The notes below the pieces were generated by a model, which was not told the origin of the DNA, searched no databases, and was given only the letters and a program-made list of their open reading frames with translations. Made by a program: the position numbers and the translations under genes. From NCBI RefSeq assembly GCF_032884065.1, contig NW_027062649.1, positions 1,719,355 to 1,783,354 of the forward strand: a stretch of DNA of 64,000 bases. The letters run 5' to 3'. The first letter of the stretch is position 1. The number at the start of each line of letters is the position of its first letter. Of this stretch, positions 54,715-64,000 are shown piece by piece. The DNA is from Artemia franciscana. Lineage: Eukaryota > Arthropoda > Branchiopoda > Anostraca > Artemiidae.

Positions 54715-56507
54715 ATGGAATTAAATAAAAAAACAAGTTTTTTTAAATGAAAGTAAGGAGCGACATTAAAACTTAAAACGAACAGAAATTACTCCGTATA
54801 TGAAAGGGGCTTTTTCTCATCAACGCCCCGCTCTTTACGCTAAAGTTTGACTCTTTCTCTTAACTCTACTTTTTAAAACAGTAAAATCTTTAGCGTAAAG
54901 AGTGGGTTGTTGAGGAGAAAAAGACCCTTTCATATACGGAGTAATTTCTGTTCGTTTTAAGTTTAATGTCGCTCCTTACTTTCATTTAAAAAAACTTGTT
55001 TTTTTTTATTTAATTTCTGGACGTTTTTGAATTAATCCATGTTTTGATCTTTGCCTTCCCCACATAAATAATTAAAACGAAATTTGCAAATTAATTTTTT
55101 TTTGCTAAATGGCTTTCTCATAGCTTAATCGGAAGATTTCGAGGAAAAAGGAGCGAGGGAGGAGGCCTGGTTGCCCTCCAATTTTTTGATTACTTAAAAA
55201 GGTAACTAGAACTTTTAATTTTTTACGAATTTGTATTAGTAAAAAAATATACGTAACTTAAGAATTAACTTACGTGACGAACTTCTATATTCGTATGTTT
55301 TTATTGCGTACTAGCTATTGGGGTGGCGCTTCGCGCCACCCCAACACCTAGTTGGGGGGGGGGGGGGGGGGCACTTCGCGCCCCCCCAAGCCCCCCCGCG
55401 CGCGTGGGGGCTTACTTCGCTCTTTGCACTAAAGCTTAAATTTTGTCCCAAGTCTTTAAGAATGACCTCTGAACCACAAAGACCGTAGAATAAATAGCTG
55501 AAGTTACCAAAAATACTTTAGCATAAAGAGTGAGGTATTACGGGGGGCAAACCCCTCGTATGCGTAATAATTTCTGTTCGTTTTAAATTTTAATCCTGCT
55601 CCTCACTTTTAGTAGAAAAAAAACTTTTAATAACTATTTTTTCACTGTTTTTTTAAATAATGCTAGAAAATCCTGCACCCCCTTCATTGAAAATCTCTTC
55701 CCCCAAGAGAAGTTCCTCCATGGAAAGATCCTCCCAGGAAATCCTGGGTTGAGTTGAGGGGAGAGATCCCCTCAACTCTCTCCTCAAACCCAAATAATCC
55801 CCCTGAAAACGTATATACATTTCCCAGTAACCATTACTATATGTGAACACAGGTCAAAGTTCGTAACATGCAGGCCCTCCCACGGGGACTTTGGGGGAGT
55901 AAGTCGTCCCCAAAGACATAGTTATTAGGTTTTTCGACTATGTTGAATAAAATGGCCCTCTCAGAATCCTGATCCGTGACTTTGGGGAAAAATGAGCGTG
56001 GGAGGGGGCCTAGGTGCCCTCCATTTTTTTTGGTCACTTAAAAAGGGCACTAGAACATTTAAATTCCGTTAGAATGAGCCCTCTTTCGACATTCCACTGA
56101 GTCAATGCAATCACCCCTGGGAAAAAAACAAACAAAAAAACAAATTAACACGCATCCGTGATTTGTCTTCTGGCAAAAAATGCGAAATTCCACATTTTTG
56201 TAGATAGGAGCTTGAAACTTCTACAAAAAGGTTTTCTGATACGCTGAATCTGATAGTTTGACTTTCGTTAAGACTGTATGACTCTTAGGGGGTGGTTCCC
56301 CCTATTTTCTAAAATGAGGCAAATTTTCTCAGGCTCGTAACTTTGGATGGGTAAGACTAATTTTAATGAAACTTATATATTTAAAATCAGCATTAAAATG
56401 CAATTCCTTGGATGTAACTATTGGTATAAAAATTCCACCTTTAAGAGTTCTGGTTACTATTGAGCCGGGTCGCTCCTTACTACAGTTCGTTACCACGAAC
56501 TATTTGA
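54715..56507 (-). repeat. Repeat A copy, reverse, with complete palindromic core
   Basis: The core is a foldback: arms 54,721-54,845 and 54,888-55,012 (about 125 bp each) around a 42-bp spacer, with few mismatches by eye. The standard modules follow, interrupted by a GC-rich insert at 55,316-55,420. It ends with 'gagccgggtcgctccttact', the hairpin and 'tttga'. Short open frames across the modules are not convincing genes. Confidence 0.75.
55316..55420. repeat. GC-rich palindromic island
   Basis: 55,318-55,344 is a perfect palindrome with 11-bp stems ('ttggggtggcg' / 'cgccaccccaa') around 'cttcg'. It is followed by an 18-G run (55,354-55,371), 'cacttcgcg', a C run, 'aag', another C run and 'gcgcgcg'. 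A second G/C hairpin with a TTCG-type loop is likely. Its base composition is opposite to the surrounding AT-rich repeat A, where other copies have no such block. Confidence 0.75.
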
Positions 56508-56559
56508 CACAGTTTTTGAATGATTTTATTACACAGCTTCGTTTGGTGGCATACATTAA

Positions 56560-57600
56560 TTGTTGTATTTTTTGCCAGAAGAAAGATCACAGATGCGTGT
56601 TTAGTTTTTTTACCTAGGGGTGATCGTATCGGCTCAGTAGTCCTAGAATATCGGAAGAGGGCTCATTCAAACGAATATTAAAAGTTTTAGTGCCCTTTGT
56701 AAGTGACCAAAAAATTGGAGGACAACTACGCCCCCTCCCCGCCCCCTTTTTCCCAAAATCGTCCGAGCAAAATTTTTGAGATAGCCATTTTTTCATCATA
56801 GTTGAAAGGCCGAGTAGCTATGCCTTTGGGTATAACATGACCCCCCCCCCTCCACAGCCCCAGGGAAAAGGTCTTTAGGTTATAACATTTATCCATTGTT
56901 TACGCTTAGTATTTGTTATTGAGATACATGCATACATTTTCGGGTGGGGGGGGGGTCAAATTTTCAGCTGAGTGACTTTTCACAGGGGAATATTCCGTGG
57001 GGAGGGTACGTTTCCAGGGAGTGAACTTGTCCCGGGAAATTATACACTGCGGGAACTTGCCAGAATTCTTACACAAAATTATTTTTTATATATCTTGCTT
57101 TCTCATTTTCGTCTCAATTTCTCGCGCAGAGTGGTTAAGAGTAATTGTCCGGGGTAAATTTTCACCGAGATTTAATTGTCTATAAAATATTTCTGTGGAG
57201 AAAGGGTTTCTCCGTGGAGGTGGGGCCAGATTTCGTGGCATTCTTTAAAAACGATCAGTAATTAAATAAAAAAAAACAGATTTTTTCCACTGAAAGTGAG
57301 GAGCAACAGTAAAACTTAAAACGAACATAAATTATTACGAATACAAAGGGGGTCACCCCTCCTAAACATATCACTCCTTAAGTTAGAGTTTGAATTTTGT
57401 CCCAATTCTTTAGGAATGACTCCTGAAACGCAAAGGCCGTTTAATTGGAACAATAAGACGCTTTTTTAAAAGTACTAGCGTAAAGAGCAAAGTGTTCAGG
57501 AGGGGGCGACCCCCTTCATATACGTAATAATTTCTTTTCATTTTAACTTTTAATGCTGTTCCATACTTTCAGTTGAAAAATCTTGTTTTTTTTATTTAAT
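56560..57600 (+). repeat. Repeat A copy, forward, ends missing
   Basis: Starts inside the series at 'gtattttttgccagaagaaa', with 'gaagagggctcattcaaacg', 'ttggaggacaactacg' and 'atttttgagatagccatttt'. It then has the accessory module at 56,970-57,250, 'gaaagtgaggagcaacagta' and a palindrome remnant to 57,600. Head-to-head with the copy ending at 56,507. Confidence 0.65.
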
Positions 57601-57609
57601 TTATCAAGC

Positions 57610-58900
57610 ATCTATATCGTTTTTACTTCCAACGAAGTAAGAATTACTGCTTCGCCAGCGTCCCTGAAATGTCCCGCATATACTTCGAAGATTGCCCATT
57701 TGATTGTGAGTTGAAAGTTTTAGTAGTCTTTGAATAAGTCAAAAGTGAATGGAGGGCATTTACCCCCCCACCCCCCACCCCCAACACGGTCTCTTTTTTC
57801 CAAATGCATCCATTGAAAATTTTGAGAAAGCCAATTTGTTCAAAACAGTCCAACGATCAGATAACAAAAACTTCTTTGTCACCCCCCCACCAGAGCCCGG
57901 GGAAGGGTTGTAACTTATGCTGTGGGGCATCTTAGGTTTTCATGGAAGAGGTAGTCGCATAAACTTTGTAGGGGACTCAAATGATTAGAAATTAAAAGTT
58001 CTAATTCCCCTTTAAGTGATCCGATGGCAGCGAGCCCCTCCCCCAACATTTTTTCCCTCAAATGTGTCCCTCAAATGCGTCCAATAGAATTTTTTTATAT
58101 CCATTTTGTTCAAAATACAGCAAGGATGATATAACAAGACTCCAAGGATAAGCACCCACCCGAATCCTGGGGAAGTGTTTATGGGCTTATGCACGGGGTG
58201 GCCATATAAACTTCTGAGATAGTTCATTTGATTGGAAATTTAAATTTCTAGTTGCCTTTTTAAGATTCATCAAAGGTGATTGGAGGGCACCCCCCCCCCA
58301 TTTACGCCTTTTTTGCCAAATGCATCCAATAAAATTTTGAGATAGCCGTTTTGTTCAAGATAGTCCGAAATTCAGTTTACCATAACTTAGGGGTTGAGAA
58401 ATCCTCCATAGCACCTGGGATAAAAATTTTAACTTATATATGTTTTAAGTTTTTAAGAATCGAAAGCGATCAAAAATTAACAAGCCCCTTCCCCTCCTTG
58501 TGCCTTTTGCCCTAAATGCGAAATTTTGAAATAGCCATTTTTTCAAAATAGTCTAAAATTCAAACTACCATAACTTACGGAGTTGAGAAATCCTCCTTAG
58601 CCCCCAGGGCAAGGATTGTAGCTTATATAAGTTGCCCATTATTAGAATATACGGTTTTTGTGAAAGAGGCGGTCACATTAACTTTAGAGGGGGCTCATTC
58701 GATCAGAGATTGGAACTCCTAGCTCTTTTTCAAGAGTGATCAATGGGCAACTAGCCCACACCCAACTTTCCCAAAGGGCATCCGGTTAAAATTTTGAGAT
58801 AGCCATTTTGTGCAAAATTTTCAAAGGCCAAATAACTTCCAGGGTTGGCTCCCCCCTAACCCCAGGGAAATATGTTACATTCGAATGGCGTGTATCGAAA
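57610..58900 (+). repeat. Repeat C, about five tandem-like units
   Basis: Units of roughly 240-280 bp each carry 'ttttgagatagccattttg', 'agtcc.aaa.tcaga', 'gggaag..ttgtaactta', 'gagggggctcattcgat', 'gaaattgaaagttctag' and 'gattggagggca'. It is the opposite orientation of 1-1,225. The modules are recognisably the same as those inside repeat A. Confidence 0.65.
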
Positions 58901-59079
58901 TAGTACAAAAATAAATATGACAGTGAAAGGCTATGAAAGAAGATGCATATGCCAGAAGCTACAATTAAGGCAAATTTAAGGCAAAACATGGATTACTTTA
59001 TATCTTAGGATTACATTAACTAAATTATTTTTAAAAATAAGTGAAAAATTGAAAATTTTTCACATATTAATCATTGCCA
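58901..59079. other. AT-rich spacer, nothing recognised
   Basis: No feature supported. Confidence 0.35.
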
Positions 59080-59560
59080 ATAAGTAGCTCAACCACTCTG
59101 AGGTTGAGAGTGGCTTTTTCTTCATTTATTGAAAAATATTTCTGGGACGCTGGCGTAGCATTAATGCTTACATCGCTGGAAGTCAAAACGATATGTATGC
59201 TTCATAGATTAAATAAAAAAAAAAACGTTTTTTCAACTTAAAGTAAGGAGTGACATTAAAACTTAAAGTGAACAGAAATTATTGCATATATGAAGGGGGT
59301 TGCTCCCTCCTCAAACTTTTCGGTCTTTACGCTAGTTCTTTTAAAAAAGCATCTTACTGTTCTAATAAACAGCCCTTGTGTTTCAGGACTCATTCTTAAA
59401 GAATCTGGACAAAATTCAAACTTTAAAGTAAACAGTGAGGTGTTGAGGAGGGGGCAATCCCCTTCGTATAGGTAATAATTTACGTATCCTTTTAAGTTTT
59501 AAAGTTGCCCCTTACTTTCAGTGAAAAAAAACCTGTTTTTTCATTTAATTTCTACGCGTT
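59080..59560 (+). repeat. Repeat A variant end with palindrome
   Basis: The reverse complement of 54,170-54,500 is followed by a foldback: left arm about 59,225-59,330 ('aaagtaaggagtgacattaa'), right arm about 59,420-59,525 ('gttgccccttactttcagtg'). It carries the repeat A core motif in diverged form. Confidence 0.62.
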
Positions 59561-60332
59561 TTCTAAATAATGCCAGGAAATCTGGTCCCACCTCCACGGA
59601 GAAGCTTGTTATACGATTCCAGAAGATATATATGCACGAAGTAAATATTCGAAAGCATTCAATCTCTCTGAAACATATTTCGTTTCTATGAAGTCGCACC
59701 TTGATTGATACCATGTGAAAGCAGCTGACGATGTCACCATGCGTGGTCAATTGGCTCAGTCTTATCTAATCCTTAAGGATTTGACCATTTGAAGAAACCC
59801 CTACAAAAATTGTGATAATCACCTCAAAACGATCACTGACACTTACTTATCTCATTTTAAAGACACTTTGCATCAATTTATCCCCCCCTCTCTAATGGAG
59901 CAGGATACAGCTTGTGTATTGGCTTGTATATTTATTGTATATTGTATATTTATTGCATAAATATTTATTATTGTTTTTAAAGGTTGTTCTCTAATTTTTT
60001 TACGGTATCCTTGAAATCATCCGATATCCTTAAGTATTACTCAGCTTTCTTTTCTTATTTAGCCAGAATGGCTTCTAAGAGCTTAGTGGTTACAATTCCT
60101 TGTACATTTTGCTCCGTAGTTCTTTTGTTGTCGAATAAATTGTAGTCAAATTTGTTACCCTTTTCGAAAGAAACGCTTTCTAGGACCAATGAAAATGTGC
60201 CCCCTTAGATTTAAAAATGCATTCAAGAGCGGATGAAAGGTTTCACTATCCACCAGTGATTTATTCATGATATTTTATCAAATTTAAACTTGATTTCATT
60301 CTAAATTCAACTCTCTCTCAGAGCTATCCTCT
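59561..60332. other. No supported gene
   Basis: 'tgtatatttattgtatattg' simple sequence lies near 59,925-59,960. Nothing else recognised. Confidence 0.35.
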
Positions 60333-60965
60333 TTGAGCTGTATCAAGGAGGCACACTCGTGCCTCTATAAAGAGGCGACACACGACAATGTTAAGCGATC
60401 TTCGGTTCCAGTGGTCGCAGACGGATGGGGAGGGATGCATTTCGTAGCCCGAGCTCCAACTAAGAAACCTGCAAAATTTCATCCCCCTCCAACTTTTTCT
60501 TCATGGGGAAAATCTGGCCGAAAGTTTCGACCTGTCAACCCAAGCCCCCCTTTAACGTTGTCCGATCGGGCTGAAATTCACAAGTTAAGGTCCCCTAGGG
60601 CCCAGGAGCTTATCCGCGAAATTTCAGCTTGATCCGATAACTCCTTCCCTGTTTTCCAGAAACCACGCATAGCCACTTAAAATTCATTTACTTTTTTTTT
60701 CGCCACGCCTACAGGTCACATCCGACATCGGATCTGGGTGTACGAAGACTCATTCGATGCGGAATTCTCCGAGTAAGTGCCCATGAAAGTTTCGTAGGAA
60801 AATCTTAACCCCCCGAAAGTTTAAACCCTCCAACCCCCCCACCCCTTTTAACGTTGTCCGATCGGGCTGAAATTCACAAGTTAAGGTCCCCTACGGCCCA
60901 GGAGCTTATCCGCGAAATTTCAGCTTGATCCGATAACTCCTTCCCTGTTTTCCAGAAACCACCCA
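60333..60965 (+). repeat. Repeat F, two ~120-bp conserved blocks
   Basis: A block running from 'taacgttgtccgatcgggct' through 'aggagcttatccgcgaaatt' to 'ccctgttttccagaaaccac' occurs at about 60,551-60,668 and 60,848-60,965, with very few differences. Inside it 'ccgatcgggctgaaatt' and 'aatttcagcttgatccgat' are imperfect inverted repeats, so it can fold. A 99-codon frame (60,333-60,632) covers the first block; it is GC-richer and includes 'SDRAEIHKLRSPRAQELIRE', but the second block lacks the upstream part, so I treat it as repeat-derived. Confidence 0.65.
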
Positions 60966-61057
60966 TTAGCTATTTAAATTAACGGATTTCTCTCCATAAG
61001 AGCCCATGTTAATTTGAAATTTTTAAAAGCTATTGAGAAGTTATACTTACACACATG

Positions 61058-61131
61058 CAAGTTATTAGCTCCGTTGGTAGAGCGTGAGACTTTTAATCCT
61101 CGGGTCAAGGGTTCAAGTCCCTTACGGGCTG
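61058..61131 (+). pseudogene. Degenerate tRNA-Lys(UUU)-like sequence
   Basis: D arm 'gctc' / 'gagc', anticodon loop 'cttttaa' (UUU), and a perfect T arm 'aaggg' / 'ccctt' with loop 'ttcaagt' are visible. The B box 'ggttcaagtcc' is intact. The acceptor stem does not pair (5' 'aagttat' against 3' 'acgggct') and the anticodon stem is mismatched. An oligo-T run follows. It looks like a decayed tRNA-Lys gene or the head of a tRNA-Lys SINE; a working tRNA is unlikely. Confidence 0.6.
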
Positions 61132-61159
61132 TTTTTTTTCACAACATCAAAAAAATTTT

Positions 61160-61386
61160 GATAACACCTGGACAGCTTATCATTTGAGAGATAACAGAAT
61201 ATTAGCTTCTTATGAGCAAAAGAAACATTTCGGTCATTCTATCTATTTTTTTTCTATTTTGTACAATGATTTAAAAGCGGGGGGGGGGGGGTTCCTCTCC
61301 TAATTCCTGTACGAGGAGTACAGGAATTATTAAATTACATCCACCATGGATTGTAGAAAAACGTACAGAATTAATATGAAAAAAAA
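61160..61386 (+). repeat. Direct repeat, copy 1
   Basis: Near-identical to 61,599-61,834: 'gataacacctggacagctta', 'gagcaaaagaaacatttcgg', 'acgaggagtacaggaattat' and 'catccaccatggattgtaga'. Differences are mainly in the G run. Confidence 0.8.
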
Positions 61387-61598
61387 TTAAACCTGTACAA
61401 AAGAGTCTTTAAAAGCGGGGGGTTTGCCTCTCCTAATAGTCTTCTTATAGTCCTAATAGTCTAATAGTCCCATGTTAATTTTTGAAATTCTTAAAAGTTA
61501 CGAATATCAACATTCAAGTACATCAAAATAATCAGCTCGGCACGGCGAGAATGACTGCAAGCATCATAAAAATCCAGCTTCATTCCAGAAAAATTTTT

Positions 61599-61834
61599 GA
61601 TAACACCTGGACAGCTTATCATTTGAGAGATAACAGAATATTAGCTTCTTATGAGCAAAAGAAACATTTCGGTCATTCTATCTATTTTTTTTCTATTTTA
61701 TACAATGATTTAAAAGCGGGGGGGGCGGCAGCCACCCAAGTTCCTCTCCTAATTCCTGTACGAGGAGTACAGGAATTATTAAATTACATCCACCATGGAT
61801 TGTAGAAAAACGTACAGAAATAATATGAAAAAAA
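61599..61834 (+). repeat. Direct repeat, copy 2
   Basis: Second copy of 61,160-61,386, with an extra 'gcggcagccacccaa' segment. An open frame (61,482-61,805) runs across it, but the shared part is open in copy 1 only up to the G run, so coding is not supported. Confidence 0.8.
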
Positions 61835-62288
61835 CTTCGTTTTCTTAAAGAGTTAAAGAGGCTGCGTCCCAAAGTCGAACCTTAAAACGTACAGGAATTA
61901 GAAGAGGCAGTTGGGGGGCTGCCGCCCCCCAAACCCCCAGCTTTTAAAGACTCTTTTGTACAGGTTTTTTGTTTTTTTGCTAACCCCCAGCTCTTGGCTT
62001 CGGAAAGGCCCTCTTTTAATTAACAAAAAATTGAAATGAATGAATAATGGAATAACTTCGAAAAATGTTAAACACAAGAGGACAGGAGAACCATTGCGCC
62101 GAAACTAGTAATTAGTAACAATGAAGTCCCCCCCCAAAAAAAAACCTGTACAAAAGAGTCTTTAAAAGCTGGGGGTTTGGGGGGCGGCAGCCCCCCAACT
62201 GCCTCTTCTAATTCCTGTACGTTTTAAGGTTCGACTTTGGGACGCAGCCTCTTTAACTCTTTAAGAAAACGAAGTTTTTTTCATATTA
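61821..62288. repeat. Inverted repeat with ~148-bp arms
   Basis: Arms 61,821-61,967 and 62,138-62,288 are nearly perfect reverse complements around a ~170-bp spacer. Arm content: 'gaaaaaaacttcgttttctt', 'gaggctgcgtcccaaagtcg', 'gtacaggaattagaagaggc', a G6/C6 hairpin and 'agactcttttgtacaggttt'. A partial third copy of the inner arm end is at 61,392-61,435. The form suits a foldback element or terminal inverted repeats of a small transposon. No transposase is seen. Confidence 0.82.
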
Positions 62289-62949
62289 TTTTCAGTAAAA
62301 CAACTAGCAAAAACAAAATGTGGAAAGGTGTTAAGCCATGCCCGGGGAATAAGGAGCCCCTCAAAGCGTATTCAGGAAGGACTTGACACATTCGGCGGAT
62401 ATTTAATACAAACAACAAAAGGACTTCACTCACCAGGTAATCCACCTCAACTTTACTAGCCGATGTTGGACAACTTTTCAGCAAGTAGGCGTTTTTGACA
62501 AGTCACAGCCATGGCAGGCACAATTTGCCCGTGATTATATCTAGTGCGAAGGGATGGATATAACACCTAACATATTTCTAATAAATCTTGGATAGATTTG
62601 AAATTAATATTTACTTACTTACTTGGTCCCACCGTTTACCCTTGCCATTTAACCAAAGACTTGGAAATTTACAGGTTCTATGACTATCTTAGTTCTTTGA
62701 CTATCTAACTTAGTTCTTCTGGCCTAGGAATGACGCATGGACGGATGATTGATAGACTTATCTATTAACAAATGAAGTAAAATTATTTCTATTCAATCCT
62801 AATAAGGGTGTTAATGCCAGGCTTGGCTTAAGAACGACCAAGTGGCTTAATTTAAGAAGTAATGAAGATGAAGAAATTATGTGAGATCGACTGACTTTAT
62901 CTAGCCAAACACTAAATTGAAGATCGACCGACTGGAAAGCTTCATCTAC
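62289..62949. other. No supported gene
   Basis: On the minus strand a 'ctgccatgg' start context near 62,510 opens a frame of only about 18 codons, and 'gattacctg|gtgagtg' near 62,440 looks like a donor. This is too little to call an exon. Confidence 0.3.
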
Positions 62950-63240
62950 CTATTAGTTAAGACACCTTCGTTTACATTATTAGCAGGTAAGGTGGACGCA
63001 GTGAAGATGTACGAAGCATCTGGTGGGCAAACAAAAAGTAGGATGTCCTTGATTTGGTTGAAAAGAGGCCATTAGAAAGGATGGAAAGGAAATAGGAACT
63101 ACTTGCGAGGGAGTAAAGAGTGAAGCCTTGGCCATACTAGGGCGGAAAAGAAGTGCGCGCTGCTCTGTTGGCCCCAGACAGCTTGGGACTGCGGTGAATT
63201 GTCATTAGTAGTAGCAGTAGTAGTTGATATTCAGTAGCGT
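62950..63240 (+). mobile_element. RTE-like LINE, 3' tail fragment
   Basis: 'gcaggtaaggtggacgcagt' leads to 'gaggccattagaaaggatgg', 'gaggga.taaagagtgaagcc', 'tgttggccccagacagcttg' and 'cattagtagtagcagtagta', matching the last ~200 bp of the copies at 26.2-26.4 and 37.3-37.5 kb. Only 3' sequence remains. Confidence 0.7.
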
Positions 63241-64000
63241 TTCCCCATCATAGTGCTGTCTCTATGCCGGCCCCATCTTCTCCAGATTTAGTCAGAAACA
63301 AGTATTAAAATCAATGAAAATTACTATATCTAGTGCCTTTTGTAATAAAAAAAAATAATATTTAAAGTATAATGCATTTTTGATAAAAAACAAAAAACTG
63401 CATCTTCATAAACAAGGTGATATAAATAAATGTATTGTTTGACAAGGGAACACACTTATCTATCAAAAATTGCTTCGGGAGTGTGATGTTTTAATTGACT
63501 GATTGGTTTGTTGTTTATTATTTGGTTTGTTGTTTTCAACTCCAACAAAGAAAAAGCCGGAATTGTTTTGCTGTGTGTGATATATAATGTGTTAAAGGTT
63601 CGGTAAAAAAAAAAAAACAAAAAAAAAAACTGTTTTTATGTTTTTTTTTAATAATGTAACCTATAACATGACGTTTGATAAAATATTAATAAAGGTACAC
63701 TTAGAAGCTCGTGAAGATATACTTAGGGGTTGATAATATCTGATTAAACCGGACATTTACCCCACTCTGGAAGATAAAAATATCATAAATTGTAACAATT
63801 TACCAAAGTGCTAAAAAAGTGCAGTTTTTGGCGAAGAAAAAAATATACATTTTTAAACAAGGTTAAATTTACTGTCTAAATTTTTGATCCCTGGACCGCG
63901 AAATGTAATTTTGCAACAAACATTAATATAACTAAGCTACTGTTAACTCTTCAAATAGAAAATATAGGTTGAATTCCTGTTATAATTTCGTTTTGACTCG
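63241..64000. other. AT-rich end of window, nothing recognised
   Basis: Several oligo-A/T runs, for example near 63,607-63,630. No feature supported. Confidence 0.35.

Noticed and set aside
60333..60632. 99-codon plus-strand frame with protein-like, GC-richer sequence
   Set aside because: The distal third is repeat F, which recurs 300 bp on without the upstream part; no splice or start context supports a gene. Kept as repeat.
61482..61805. 107-codon plus-strand frame over the direct repeat
   Set aside because: The matching part in the first copy of the repeat is disrupted at the G run, and the frame is not conserved.
1..64000. CRISPR array, bacterial operons, rRNA genes
   Set aside because: No regularly spaced short repeats with unique spacers, no long prokaryotic-style coding runs, and no rRNA-like conserved blocks were seen.

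Overview
The window reads as AT-rich nuclear DNA of an invertebrate, with small intron-split exons scattered through dense, old, nested transposable-element debris. There are no operons, ribosome binding sites or prokaryotic gene layout. Several repeat modules look like ones I associate from memory with branchiopod crustaceans such as Artemia. That assignment is a guess and was not checked.

Most of the sequence is repeats. (1) RTE-like non-LTR retrotransposon: one near-complete degenerate copy (22.5-26.45 kb) plus four 3' fragments (0.2, 2.5-3.2, 36.6-37.5, 63.0-63.2 kb). (2) A Jockey/I-like LINE on the minus strand (14.76 down to 6.4 kb) with a zinc-knuckle ORF1, an endonuclease, a reverse transcriptase whose palm is deleted, and an RNase H domain. 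It is split by two copies of repeat A and one of repeat B. (3) Three Penelope-like (PLE) fragments with GIY-YIG endonuclease tails: 29.5-30.7 kb, 52.5-53.1 kb and 44.4-45.8 kb. (4) Repeat A, an unclassified modular element with a defined hairpin end and a long internal palindrome, present many times at 3.2, 7.7-11.2, 15.75-16.6, 45.8-49.3 and 54.2-59.5 kb. (5) Repeat B (3.5-5.8, 12.9-13.9, 19.3-19.7 kb), repeat C (0-1.2, 57.6-58.9 kb), repeat E foldbacks (1.5-2.3, 15.0-15.6, 17.0-18.1 kb) and repeat F (60.5-61.0 kb). (6) A tRNA-derived SINE at 9.07-9.38 kb and a decayed tRNA-Lys-like sequence at 61.06 kb.

Host-gene evidence is sparse. The best model is a two-exon gene on the + strand (29.1 and 31.4 kb) for a 94-residue protein with an acidic tail, resembling the KEOPS subunit GON7. 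Its intron holds a PLE fragment and an in-frame 45-nt candidate cassette exon. A second model on the - strand (52.3 and 51.4 kb) would make a charged, coiled-coil-like protein. Other entries are single candidate exons with good splice sites and no recognised product.

Most worth a second look: a PLE copy flanked by inverted ~140-bp arms that each carry a hammerhead-ribozyme-like core; a PLE family whose 3' tail is a ~174-bp satellite arranged as an A-B dimer; the large foldbacks of repeat A; and a near-perfect ~148-bp-arm inverted repeat at 61.8-62.3 kb. All boundaries were read by eye and may be off by tens of bases.
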